Shown here piece after piece: positions 9,599 through 18,554 of a stretch of 32,881 nt of DNA. Source of the stretch: Verrucomicrobiota bacterium (GTDB lineage: Bacteria > Verrucomicrobiota > Verrucomicrobiia > Limisphaerales > JACPZS01). Position 1 is the first letter of the stretch. Each line of letters opens with the position of its first letter. The stretch covers positions 1-32,881 of the forward strand of contig JACPZS010000074.1 in assembly GCA_016195385.1 (NCBI GenBank). Direction: 5' to 3'. The notes beneath the pieces were generated by a model that saw only the letters and a list, made by a program, of their open reading frames with translations, ran no database searches and was not told where the DNA came from. The translations under genes and the position numbers were made by a program.

Positions 9599-12420
9599 TA
9601 TGAAATCAATGTTCTTGCCTTGGCCAGCGCCTCGTCGAGCTTGCTCGCGTCCTTGCCGCCGCCGCGCGCGTTGTCCGGCTTGCCACCGCCTTTGCCGCCG
9701 ACGATAGGCGCGATGGCCTGAATGATTTTCCCGGCTTGAACTTTTGCGGTGAAGTCGGGCGATACGGACGCGATGAGCGTCACGGAGCCGCCCGCGCTGC
9801 CACCGACGACGACGACGCCCTTGAAGCGGCCCTTGAGCGCGTCCACGACGGCCTGAAGATAGTCCGCGTCCGAGTCGGGGAAGTTTTGCGTGATGAGCGG
9901 AACGCCGTTCACGTCCTGCGCCCGGGTGAGCAACCAGCTTGCGGTTTGCGATGCGTTGCGCGCGATGGACTGCTTGAGCGACTTCTCCAATTCCTTTTGG
10001 TGCATGAGCAAGTTCTCGATTTTCTTTTCCAATTCAGCAACGGGCGAATTGATTTGGCTCGCGACGGAGCGAAGGAGGCGAAGTTGATCATTGGCCAAGC
10101 TGTAGGCTTGCAGGCCGGCCACGGCTTCGATGCGGCGCACGCCGGCGGCGATGGCGTTCTCGCCGACGATGCGGAACAAGCCGATCTCGCCGGTCGCGCG
10201 CGTGTGCGTGCCGCCGCAGAGTTCCATCGAGTAGCCGTCCAGCTTCTGCGCGTGGCCGCCGATTTGGACGACGCGGACGGTGTCGCCGTATTTGTCGCCA
10301 AAGAATTGCATCACGTCCTTGCGCGACTTCACGTCGGCGTAGGGGACTTCAGTCCAGCTCACGCCTGCGTTTTCGACGATGCGTTCGTTGACGAGCTTCT
10401 CGATGTCGGCGACCTGCGCGGGCGTGAGCGGCGAGCTGTTGAAGTCGAAGGTAAGCTTGTCCGGGCCGACGAAGGAACCTTTCTGCGAGGCTTCCTTGTT
10501 CACGACTTCGTGGAGCGCCCAGTGCAGCAAGTGCGTGACGGTGTGATGGCGTTGGATGGCATCGCGGCGCGAGCGGTCAACCCGAAGTCTCACAGGAAGC
10601 GGCTCTTTGAACTCAAAACCAGCCAGCTTGGCTGACAAGTCAACATTTGCAGGAAAATATTTTTCTACGCTTAACAGAAATGCTGAACCGGCCTTTGTTG
10701 TATTCAAGACCTTGAGGGTGTCTCCCCAAACTTCCACCCAGCCAGCATCACCAACCTGTCCACCCATCTCGGCGTAGAATGGCGATCTATCTACGACGAA
10801 AGCTTGTTTACCTTCGTTTCCTGTGAGTGAAAGCACGTTGGCTTCACATTCAAGTTTATCGTAACCGACAAACTCTGTCCGAATGTCGGCTGAGATGTCG
10901 CTTACGAGGATGAATTCTTTCTTTTGAGCGGCGCGGGCGCGGGCGCGCTGTTCGTCCATCAACTTCTCGAAGCCGGTCGTATCGACGCTCAGGCCGCGTT
11001 CGCGCGCCATCAACTCGGTTAGGTCGAGCGGGAAGCCGTAAGTGTCGTAGAGCTGGAATGCGAAATGACCTTGGAACTCTATTGGCGTCAATCGTTCCCG
11101 TGTCGTCTTGGTGAATACATGCTCAGGCTTGCCGTACGGAGTTTCACGATTTTCCGCCGATGCTGAGACATCGTGCGTCAGGTGAAACACCATGTTGTTG
11201 AAAACTTCAATCCCCTTGTCGAGAGTTTTGTTAAACGCCTCCTCCTCACGCTGGATGACTTCCTCGACGTGGCTGCGTTTCGTGCGTATTTCGGAGAAGA
11301 CGTCGCCCATCGTGGTGGCAAGCACATCCACGAGCTCGTAGAAGAACGGTTCGTGAAAGCCGAGCGTGCGACCATAGCGCACCGCGCGGCGCAGGATGCG
11401 GCGCAGGACGTAGTTGCGGTCCGTGTTGCCGGGCTGGATGCCATCCGCAATCGCAAAACTCAACGTGCGGATGTGGTCGCCAATGACCCGGAAGGCCACG
11501 TCGATCTTCTCCTGCTCCGTGTCGCCGGTGCTGCCGGGCTTGGGCAGCGTGGAGCCGTACTTCTTGCCGGAGAGCTTTTCGATCTCGTCGAAGATCGGGC
11601 GGAAGATGTCGGTCTCGTAGTTGGAAATCCGGGCGTTGGCGAAATCCGTGAAGCCCTTCGTGCCTTGCATGATGGACGTGACCCGCTCGAAGCCCATGCC
11701 GGTATCGACGTGCTTCGCCGGGAGCGGGCTGAAGGTGCCGTCCGGGTTCGCGTTGAACTGGATGAAGACGAGGTTCCAGATCTCAATGCACTCGGCACTG
11801 CCCTTGTTGACGAGAGCGCCCTTGGTGTCGCCCGCCGGCGTGAGGTCCACGTGCAGTTCGCTGCACGGGCCGCACGGACCGGTCTCTCCCATCATCCAAA
11901 AATTATCCTTCTTGTTGCCATGGACGATGTGGACGGCGGGATCGAGTCCGGCGGCGCGGAATTTCCCGGCCCAATAGTTCCACGCCTCCTGGTCGAACTC
12001 GCTCGGGTCGCCCTTGGTCTTGTCCGGGTTGTAAACCGTTGCGTAGATGCGATGCCGGGGAAACTTCCAGACTTCGGTGACGAGTTCCCACGCCCAGTCG
12101 ATGGCTTCCTTCTTGAAGTAATCGCCGAAAGACCAGTTGCCGAGCATCTCGAAGAACGTGTGGTGATAGGTGTCGAGGCCGACGTCGTCGAGGTCGTTGT
12201 GCTTGCCGCCGGCGCGGATGCACTTCTGGGTGTCGGCGGCGCGGCCGGGCGTGTAGGGGCACTTGGTCTGGCCTAGGAAGATGGGGACGAACTGGTTCAT
12301 GCCGGCGTTCGTGAACAGAAGGTTCGGCGAATCGGGCATGAGGCTCGAAGACGGCACGATGGTGTGCTGCTTCGACTGGAAGAAGTCGAGGAACGACTGG
12401 CGGATTTGTGTACTCGTCAT
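9598..12420 (-). CDS. alaS: Alanyl-tRNA synthetase
   Basis: This 940-residue class II synthetase charges tRNA-Ala. The start at 12420 (MTSTQIRQSFLDFF) matches the usual N-terminus; the in-frame ATG at 12438 would only add six residues. The catalytic domain shows SSLMPDSPNLLFTNAGMNQF, ADTQKCIRAGGKHNDLDDVG, HTFFEMLGNWSFGDYF and TGPCGPCSE. The editing domain carries HTVTH at about residue 625 and CGGTH at about 731, the zinc-binding HxxxH and CxxxH pairs. The glycine-rich C-Ala part ends in GGKGGGKPDNARGGG. The protein is somewhat longer than the E. coli enzyme (876), partly through an extra stretch at about residues 415-445. The codons for about residues 500-600 are clearly AT-richer than the rest. 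Confidence 0.97.
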   Translation of the reverse strand: MTSTQIRQSFLDFFQSKQHTIVPSSSLMPDSPNLLFTNAGMNQFVPIFLGQTKCPYTPGRAADTQKCIRAGGKHNDLDDVGLDTYHHTFFEMLGNWSFGDYFKKEAIDWAWELVTEVWKFPRHRIYATVYNPDKTKGDPSEFDQEAWNYWAGKFRAAGLDPAVHIVHGNKKDNFWMMGETGPCGPCSELHVDLTPAGDTKGALVNKGSAECIEIWNLVFIQFNANPDGTFSPLPAKHVDTGMGFERVTSIMQGTKGFTDFANARISNYETDIFRPIFDEIEKLSGKKYGSTLPKPGSTGDTEQEKIDVAFRVIGDHIRTLSFAIADGIQPGNTDRNYVLRRILRRAVRYGRTLGFHEPFFYELVDVLATTMGDVFSEIRTKRSHVEEVIQREEEAFNKTLDKGIEVFNNMVFHLTHDVSASAENRETPYGKPEHVFTKTTRERLTPIEFQGHFAFQLYDTYGFPLDLTELMARERGLSVDTTGFEKLMDEQRARARAAQKKEFILVSDISADIRTEFVGYDKLECEANVLSLTGNEGKQAFVVDRSPFYAEMGGQVGDAGWVEVWGDTLKVLNTTKAGSAFLLSVEKYFPANVDLSAKLAGFEFKEPLPVRLRVDRSRRDAIQRHHTVTHLLHWALHEVVNKEASQKGSFVGPDKLTFDFNSSPLTPAQVADIEKLVNERIVENAGVSWTEVPYADVKSRKDVMQFFGDKYGDTVRVVQIGGHAQKLDGYSMELCGGTHTRATGEIGLFRIVGENAIAAGVRRIEAVAGLQAYSLANDQLRLLRSVASQINSPVAELEKKIENLLMHQKELEKSLKQSIARNASQTASWLLTRAQDVNGVPLITQNFPDSDADYLQAVVDALKGRFKGVVVVGGSAGGSVTLIASVSPDFTAKVQAGKIIQAIAPIVGGKGGGKPDNARGGGKDASKLDEALAKARTLIS

Positions 12421-12589
12421 AATCAGAGCGAGTGACAATAGGAAATCCCGCGCTGTTCGGCGAGTGGAAGTTTTGGGTCATTGAACCCCGCGCACGCATC
12501 CGAAATGGTTCTTGGTGAATCGTCGCGCATGACCCAGGATACGAACGGCTGCAAAGGGCCGGCCGGCCTTTTCAGCCAGACCACGTTTC

Positions 12590-14872
12590 ATGCTGAAGCC
12601 ATCGGACATCCGCAAGATCGCGTTCCTCGGCGATTACCTGCCGAGGAAATGCGGCATTGCCACGTTCACGACCGACCTGCGCTGCGCCGTCGCTGCCGCG
12701 TTTCCGTCCATCCAATGCCCGGTGGTGCCGGTCAATGACCTTGAGGATGGCTACGATTATCCGCCGGAGGTGCGCTTCGAGATCGCGGAGCAGGACCTGC
12801 CGTCGTATCTGCGCGCGGCGGATTTCCTGAACATCAGCGACGTGGATGTCCTTTGTGTCGAGCACGAGTTCGGCATCTTTGGCGGGCCGGCGGGCAGCCA
12901 TGTGCTGGCGTTGTTGCGCGAACTGCGGATGCCGATTGTCACCACGCTGCACACGGTGTTGCGCGAGCCGAATGACGAGCAACGCCGCGTGATGCGCGAC
13001 TTGATTCGCCTCTCGACGCGGCTGGTCGTGATGAGCGAACGCGGCCGGGAATTTCTGGGCGAGGTGTATCAGGCGCCGGAGGCAAAGATCGATCTGATCC
13101 CGCATGGTATTCCCGACATGCCGTTCGCCGATCCGAATTATTTCAAGGACGAGTTCACCGTGGCGGGCAAGCAGGTGTTGCTCACTTTCGGTTTGCTCTC
13201 GCCCAACAAGGGAATCGAGTTCGCGTTGCGGGCCCTGCCCGACATCATTCGCGAATTCCCCAACGTCGTTTACATCGTGCTCGGCCAGACGCATCCGAAT
13301 CTGTTGCGCGATGAGGGCGAGGCGTATCGTCTGAGTCTGGAGCGGCTGGCCAAGGATCTCGGCGTGCAGAAGCATGTGGTGTTCTTCAACCGTTTCGTCG
13401 AGCTGGAGGAATTGATGCGGTTCATCGGCGCGGCGGACATTTACCTCACGCCCTACCTGACCGAGGCCCAAATCACTTCGGGCACGCTGGCCTATGCGTT
13501 CGGCGCGGGAAATGCCGTGGTGTCCACGCCCTACTGGCACGCCGCGGAATTGTTGACGGCGGAACGGGGCAAGCTCGTGCCGTTCCGGGATGCCATCGCC
13601 ATCGCCGTCGCCGTGGTCGAACTGCTGCGCGACGACCCTCTGCGCCACTCGATGCGCAAGAATGCCTACAAGCTGGGCCGTGACATGGTGTGGAGCTGCG
13701 TGGCGCAGCTTTACGTGCAGTCCTTCGAACGGGCCCGTCATGACCACAGTTTTGTGGGCACCAAATCGTCGCCGATCAAAACGCTCGACGAGCAGCCCGG
13801 CCAGTTGCCGGAGTTGAAGCTCGACCATCTGTTCCGCCTGAGCGACTCGACCGGCATCTTTCAGCACGCCAGCTTCACCGTGCCGAATTTCGCCGAAGGC
13901 TATTGCACGGACGACAATGCCCGCGCGCTGGTCCTGGCGCTGATGCTCAAACGGCTCGGCCAGGGATCGCCCCGCCTCGGCGAGCGAGCGGCCACGTATG
14001 CGGCGTTTTTGAATCACGCCTTCGACCGCGAGCGCCGGCGCTTTCGCAACTTCATGAGCTTCGATCGCCGCTGGCTGGAGGAAACCGGTTCGGAGGATTG
14101 TCACGGTCACGCCTTGTGGGCGCTCGGCCTGTGCGTGGCGCAGGCGGGCCACGGCAGTTTTCAAATGCTGGCCGCGCAACTGTTCGAGCAGGCTCTCTCG
14201 GCCGCCACCGAGTTCACCTCCCCGCGTGCCTGGGCCTACGCGCTCATCGGCATCGATGAATACCTGCGACGCCTGAGCGGCGACCGGCGTGTGACGCAAA
14301 TCCGCGAACTGCTCACGGCGAAGCTCATGCAGCGTTTCAACGACGCGGTGACGGAGGAGTGGCAGTGGTTCGAGGACACGGTTTCCTACGCCAACGCCAA
14401 GCTGCCGCACGCGCTGATTCTGAGCGGACGCTGCATGAACAGCCCCGCCCTGCTGGAACTCGGCCTGAAGACGCTGCGCTGGCTCGTAAAAATTCAGACT
14501 TCGGACGCCGGCTCCTTCCGGCCCATTGGCTCGAACGGGTTTTATCCGCGCGGGAAGGAACGCGCGCTCTTTGATCAGCAACCCATCGAGGCGCAAGCCA
14601 CGGTCTCGGCGTGCATCGAAGCCTATCAGGCGACGAACGACGCGTTCTGGATTGCCGAAGCGCGCCGCGCCTTCGAGTGGTTCCTCGGCCGCAACGATCT
14701 CGGTCTCGCTCTTTACGATGCCACCACCGGCGGTTGCCGCGACGGCTTGCACATGGATCGTTTGAGCCAAAACCAGGGCGCCGAATCCACGCTCGCCTTC
14801 CTGCTGTCGCTCGCGGAAATGCAGGCGCTCCAGAACACCCTGACCAGTTTCAAGGAGCCGTCGGAGAAATGA
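12590..14872 (+). CDS. GT4 glycosyltransferase fused to an alpha/alpha-toroid domain
   Basis: In this 760-residue protein, residues about 8-390 form a GT-B glycosyltransferase of family 4: LPRKCGIATFTTDL at the start, VEHEFGIFGG, LIPHGIPD, FGLLSPNKGIEFAL, and the nucleotide-sugar region YLTEAQITSGTLAYAFGAG. Residues about 410-755 resemble an (alpha/alpha)6 toroid as in epimerases and glycoside hydrolases, with EGYCTDDNARAL, EDCHGHALWALG, WQWFEDTVSYANAKLPHAL and QQPIEAQATVSACIEAY. Several acidic residues and tryptophans line these blocks, so the second half may itself act on sugar. There is no signal peptide, so it is likely cytoplasmic. A GH130 gene follows after 25 bases. The donor is likely GDP-mannose, judged only from the neighbour. 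Confidence 0.85.
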   Translation: MLKPSDIRKIAFLGDYLPRKCGIATFTTDLRCAVAAAFPSIQCPVVPVNDLEDGYDYPPEVRFEIAEQDLPSYLRAADFLNISDVDVLCVEHEFGIFGGPAGSHVLALLRELRMPIVTTLHTVLREPNDEQRRVMRDLIRLSTRLVVMSERGREFLGEVYQAPEAKIDLIPHGIPDMPFADPNYFKDEFTVAGKQVLLTFGLLSPNKGIEFALRALPDIIREFPNVVYIVLGQTHPNLLRDEGEAYRLSLERLAKDLGVQKHVVFFNRFVELEELMRFIGAADIYLTPYLTEAQITSGTLAYAFGAGNAVVSTPYWHAAELLTAERGKLVPFRDAIAIAVAVVELLRDDPLRHSMRKNAYKLGRDMVWSCVAQLYVQSFERARHDHSFVGTKSSPIKTLDEQPGQLPELKLDHLFRLSDSTGIFQHASFTVPNFAEGYCTDDNARALVLALMLKRLGQGSPRLGERAATYAAFLNHAFDRERRRFRNFMSFDRRWLEETGSEDCHGHALWALGLCVAQAGHGSFQMLAAQLFEQALSAATEFTSPRAWAYALIGIDEYLRRLSGDRRVTQIRELLTAKLMQRFNDAVTEEWQWFEDTVSYANAKLPHALILSGRCMNSPALLELGLKTLRWLVKIQTSDAGSFRPIGSNGFYPRGKERALFDQQPIEAQATVSACIEAYQATNDAFWIAEARRAFEWFLGRNDLGLALYDATTGGCRDGLHMDRLSQNQGAESTLAFLLSLAEMQALQNTLTSFKEPSEK

Positions 14873-14897
14873 CCGTTGTTCGCCGCAGAAAAACAAT

Positions 14898-16367
14898 ATG
14901 CCCCATCCCAATCCGCCCGCCGTGAAGGCCAAACGCATCGGGCCGACGCTCGTCCCCGATCGCTCGCGCGTGTTGATGCGTCCGTTTCGTCCGACCACCG
15001 ACGACATCGCGCGGAGAATCGTGGCGCAGGTCATGGCCTTGTCCGAAGCGGAGGTGGCGCGCGTACTCCGGGGCGTGATGGCGGAGTTTGGAGACCGGCA
15101 TCATGCGGTGGAGAAGTTTTTCCTTAACCGGTTCAATCAGGCGCGGCATCTCGTCGCAGACACCGAGAAACCTTCGGCGAAGCGCCGGGCGCTCATCGGT
15201 TCCTACTTCACGCACGAGTATTCGCCCGAGTCGGCGGCGCTGTTTAATCCGTCCATCGTGCCGCATCCCGACCAGAGCGGGCTGCCGCGCGGGGCGCTGC
15301 GCTTCATCCTGAGTTTGCGGGCCACGGGCGAGGGACACATTTCGTCCATCACGTTTCGCGAAGGCGTGGTCAGCGCGCGGCCTCGCATCACGCTCACGGC
15401 GCCGGTGGAGTTTGCCACGGAGCCGGAGCGCGTGCCGAATGCCGCGTATGACAAGGCGCTCTTCGCGCGCAAGCTCCAAGACCTAGGCGTGCAGAACAAG
15501 TTTTGCCGGAGTGTGCTGGAGCAGCTCGGCGATTCGTTCACGATGGAGGAAATGCGATGCGTCCTTTCGGCAGAGCGCCTGCGCACGGGCGCGACCGACA
15601 CCGCGGCGGATCGCGCCGCGCGCGGCATCCTGCTGCTCGCGGAGTCGAATTACGAAGTGTGTTTTGCCGAAGGCCATCCGGTCTCGCAGCGCGTCATCTT
15701 TCCGTCGTCGCCCAGCCAGAGCAACGGCATCGAGGACGCGCGCTTCGTCCGCTTCGCCAACGACGACGGCAGCTTCACCTACTACGCGACTTACACGGCC
15801 TACGACGGCAAGATGATCCTGCCGCAGTTGCTGGAGACGCCGGACTTTCTCCACTTCAAGTTCATCACGCTCAATGGCCCGGCCGTGCAGAACAAAGGCA
15901 TGGCGCTGTTCCCGCGCAAGATCGCCGGCCGCTACGCCATGATCTCGCGGCAGGACGACGAGAACATTCTCATCATGTTCTCGGACAACATCCATTTCTG
16001 GTCCGAGCCAAAGCTGTTGCTCTCGCCTGCGCAACCGTGGGAGTTCATCAAGCTGGGGAACTGCGGCTCGCCGATTGAAACCGAAGCGGGCTGGCTGGTG
16101 TTGAGCCACGGCGTGGGCGCGATGCGGAAGTATTGCATCGGGGCGTTCCTGCTCGACTTGAAAGACCCGACGCGCGTGATTGGCCGGCTGCACGAACCCT
16201 TGCTCGCACCGAACGAAGCCGAGCGCGAAGGCTACGTCCCGAATGTTGTGTACACCTGCGGTGCGCTGCTGCACGGGCGTGAACTTGTGATCCCTTACGC
16301 CATGAGCGACTCCGCCACGAGCTTTGCCACCGTGTCGTTTGACGAACTGCTGTCGGCGATGGAGTGA
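14898..16367 (+). CDS. GH130 family beta-mannoside phosphorylase or mannosidase
   Basis: This 489-residue protein has a five-bladed beta-propeller type sequence. Recognisable blocks are ALFNPSIVPH, QSNGIEDARFVRF followed by YYATYTAYDG, NKGMALFPRKIAGRYAMIS and RQDDENI. The aspartate in GIEDAR sits where the GH130 general acid lies (usually in a DPR motif; proline is alanine here). GH130 enzymes phosphorolyse or hydrolyse beta-1,4- or beta-1,2-mannosides. The N-terminal 130 residues, largely helical, are additional to the core. There is no signal peptide, so the enzyme is cytoplasmic. Pairing with a glycosyltransferase suggests making and recycling of an intracellular mannoside. Whether it is a phosphorylase or hydrolase cannot be told from sequence by eye. 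Confidence 0.85.
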   Translation: MPHPNPPAVKAKRIGPTLVPDRSRVLMRPFRPTTDDIARRIVAQVMALSEAEVARVLRGVMAEFGDRHHAVEKFFLNRFNQARHLVADTEKPSAKRRALIGSYFTHEYSPESAALFNPSIVPHPDQSGLPRGALRFILSLRATGEGHISSITFREGVVSARPRITLTAPVEFATEPERVPNAAYDKALFARKLQDLGVQNKFCRSVLEQLGDSFTMEEMRCVLSAERLRTGATDTAADRAARGILLLAESNYEVCFAEGHPVSQRVIFPSSPSQSNGIEDARFVRFANDDGSFTYYATYTAYDGKMILPQLLETPDFLHFKFITLNGPAVQNKGMALFPRKIAGRYAMISRQDDENILIMFSDNIHFWSEPKLLLSPAQPWEFIKLGNCGSPIETEAGWLVLSHGVGAMRKYCIGAFLLDLKDPTRVIGRLHEPLLAPNEAEREGYVPNVVYTCGALLHGRELVIPYAMSDSATSFATVSFDELLSAME

Positions 16368-16396
16368 ACCGCGTGCTGTTCCGGGCCGACGGCCAG

Positions 16397-16419
16397 CTCA
16401 CTCAGTGCGGCTGAGTGAG
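16397..16419. terminator. Possible hairpin at the GH130/rsmA convergent junction
   Basis: CTCACTCAG (16397-16405) and CTGAGTGAG (16411-16419) form a perfect 9-bp stem with a 5-base loop, covering the rsmA stop codon between two convergent genes. No T-tract follows on either strand, so intrinsic termination is doubtful. It may block read-through or simply protect 3' ends. Confidence 0.4.
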
Positions 16420-17232
16420 ATATTTCGTGAGGCGAACAAACTGTTCGAGCGTCACTTGTTCTGCGCGGATTTGTGGATCAATTTCGACGTGCATAAAACC
16501 CTGTTGCAAATCCTCAATCGCCCAATGCGGTTTGAGCAGTTTCAACATCATCTTTCGACGTTGGGAAAAACTTAATTTGACCAGACGGTAAAATGTTTCT
16601 CTCAAATTGGCTTGCAGCAGAGGCCGTTCGCGGTGAACCAGCGTCACACACGCTGAGTCCACGGCAGGCATCGGAAAGAAACAAGCTGCCGGAATATTGA
16701 CCAACTGCTTTGGCGCGTAGCTCAATTGCACCAAAAGCGACAGCACGCCGTAATCATCATCGCCGGCCACGGCAACCAGCCGTCGCGCCACTTCCAATTG
16801 CAATGTCGCGACGAGTCGTTCGGGAGGCGACTCGGCCCAGGCCAGTTCGACGAGGATCGGCGATGCTACGGAATAGGGAAGGTTTGCCACAAGTTTCCAT
16901 TGTGACCAGTCGCGGGATTCCCGGCGCAGAAATTCCAGTGCATCGTCGTGGAGCAACGTCAGTTTCGTCTCGGCGGTGAAATGCTGTTCGAGAAATTCGC
17001 AGAGCCGCCGGTCCTTTTCAATCGCGAGCACTTGTCCGGCGTCGGCAAGCAGCAATTCCGTGAGCGGGCCCAACCCCGGCCCGATTTCCAACACCTTGTC
17101 CGTGGGCGACAGCGCGGCGGCGGCCACGATTCGTCGCAATTGATTTCCGTCGTGGAGAAAATTCTGGCCGAGCGACTTGGTCAATCGCATTTGCCCGGAA
17201 GCCAAAACTTGCCTCATCTCGGAGAGGTTCAT
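16402..17232 (-). CDS. rsmA: 16S rRNA (adenine1518/1519-N6) dimethyltransferase
   Basis: This 276-residue enzyme (also called KsgA) uses S-adenosylmethionine to dimethylate the two adenines in the 3' hairpin of 16S rRNA during small-subunit assembly. KSLGQNFLHD (19-28) is the family start, VLEIGPGLGPLTELLL (47-62) is the SAM-binding motif, and NLPY (117-120) is the catalytic motif IV. FFPMPAVDSACVTL is conserved in the C-terminal domain. The length is normal. Its ATG overlaps the aminotransferase stop in ATGA (17229-17232), so the two are translationally coupled. Confidence 0.97.
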   Translation of the reverse strand: MNLSEMRQVLASGQMRLTKSLGQNFLHDGNQLRRIVAAAALSPTDKVLEIGPGLGPLTELLLADAGQVLAIEKDRRLCEFLEQHFTAETKLTLLHDDALEFLRRESRDWSQWKLVANLPYSVASPILVELAWAESPPERLVATLQLEVARRLVAVAGDDDYGVLSLLVQLSYAPKQLVNIPAACFFPMPAVDSACVTLVHRERPLLQANLRETFYRLVKLSFSQRRKMMLKLLKPHWAIEDLQQGFMHVEIDPQIRAEQVTLEQFVRLTKYLTQPH

Positions 17233-18551
17233 GCCTGGGCAGTTTCTCGCATCAGTCTGGCCAACGCCGCAATCGCGAGTCGCAACTGCCCTGCGGTGAT
17301 GGTCAACGGTGGAGTGAAGCTGATCACATTCGCGTGTTCACCTTCGGGCAAAATGATGAATCCACTCTGAAGCATTTTTTTTACGATGCGCAACGCGCGT
17401 GTTGAATCTGCCTGTCCAGCGCGAGTGAGTAATTCGAGGCCCAGCATCAATCCGCTCCCACGCGCGCGGCTACCGTGCTGGCTGGCAATCTCCTCCAGCC
17501 AGCCGAGCGCATGGACGCCAAGGCGTTCGCTTCGCGCCGCGAGTTTCCGCGAACGAAATTCGGCGATTTGTGCCAGAGCCATCGCGCAGCCGACCGGATG
17601 GCCAAGAAACGTCGAAGTGTGGATCGCTTCGCCGGTCGCCGCTGGCCAGGCGGTGTCCATCAAGTCGGCGCGTCCCACGCACGCCGAAAGAGGGAAGCCG
17701 CCGGTCAGCGCTTTGCCGAGACAGATCAGATCTGGAGTCGTTTGCGAATGCTCACACGCGAAGCATTTTCCAGTTCGACCGAAGCCCGTGAAAATTTCAT
17801 CGAAGATCAACAGCGCGCCATGTTCATCACAAAGCTTGCGGAGCAGCGGAAGAAATCCAGCCGGCGGAATGCGGATACCGGCGCGGCCCTGAATGGGTTC
17901 GACCAGCACGGCTCCGATTGAGTTTCTTTTGCAGATACGCTCAATCTGCTCAGAGACCAAACGCAAATCCGTCTCCGTCTCGGGGAAATCAACGAACTCG
18001 GCGAACTCCCGAAGCTGCCGGCGAAAAGGCGAACGGAAGTGCTGCCGGTGCGTGGCCGTCAACGCTCCATAACCGAGTCCGTGATACGCCCCCGAAAAGG
18101 CGATCACTCTGCTTTTCCCGGTGGCCAGCATCGCTGTCTTGAGCGCGGCTTCGACCGCTTCAAAGCCGGAATTGCCAAAGATGACTTTTCCAAAAACGGA
18201 ACTGGTTGTGCGATTCACGCGCGCGTTTTTGCTCCAGCGTTCAAATGTGATCCGGCTGAGTTCACGAGCCAGCTTCGCTTTGAGCGCGTGGGGATGAACA
18301 TCACCCATGCCGTGCAGCAACCTGGCCATCTGTCGTTGCGCGGCTCGAATGACGCGGGGATTCGCATGGCCCGCAGCCGCGACTCCGAATGCCGCCGTGA
18401 GATCCAGGTATTTCTTCCCGTCGTCGCCCCAAACATGGACACCTTGGGCCCGCTCCCACACGATGGGCCACGAGCCATCCGGGTCGATGAAGGTGACGTT
18501 GCGCGACTCGTAGCGTTGCAGCAGTCGCAGAGTTGGATCGACGCGGCTCAC
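17229..18551 (-). CDS. Class III PLP-dependent aminotransferase
   Basis: This 440-residue fold-type I aminotransferase has GSTA-type motifs: FGNSGFEAVEAALK (125-138), SGAYHG (153-158), VEPIQGRAG, FDEIFTGFGRTG (250-261) with D251 contacting the PLP nitrogen, and CLGKALTGGFPLSA with K280 as the Schiff-base lysine. HTSTFLGHPVGCAMAL follows. Members include ornithine, acetylornithine, 4-aminobutyrate and diaminopelargonate aminotransferases; the specificity cannot be set here. The start is GTG, three bases after the queE stop. The rsmA start overlaps the stop. Neither neighbour explains its substrate. Confidence 0.9.
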   Translation of the reverse strand: MSRVDPTLRLLQRYESRNVTFIDPDGSWPIVWERAQGVHVWGDDGKKYLDLTAAFGVAAAGHANPRVIRAAQRQMARLLHGMGDVHPHALKAKLARELSRITFERWSKNARVNRTTSSVFGKVIFGNSGFEAVEAALKTAMLATGKSRVIAFSGAYHGLGYGALTATHRQHFRSPFRRQLREFAEFVDFPETETDLRLVSEQIERICKRNSIGAVLVEPIQGRAGIRIPPAGFLPLLRKLCDEHGALLIFDEIFTGFGRTGKCFACEHSQTTPDLICLGKALTGGFPLSACVGRADLMDTAWPAATGEAIHTSTFLGHPVGCAMALAQIAEFRSRKLAARSERLGVHALGWLEEIASQHGSRARGSGLMLGLELLTRAGQADSTRALRIVKKMLQSGFIILPEGEHANVISFTPPLTITAGQLRLAIAALARLMRETAQA

Positions 18552-18554
18552 GGT

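Noticed and set aside
11173-12276. A 367-residue plus-strand frame opposite alaS
   Set aside because: It is the antisense shadow of a well-supported alaS; no domain or signal is visible.
12572-15034. An 820-residue open frame on the minus strand opposite the glycosyltransferase gene
   Set aside because: It mirrors the GT4 gene codon by codon in GC-rich DNA, has no recognisable motif and an odd R/H/Q-rich composition, while the plus strand has clear family motifs.
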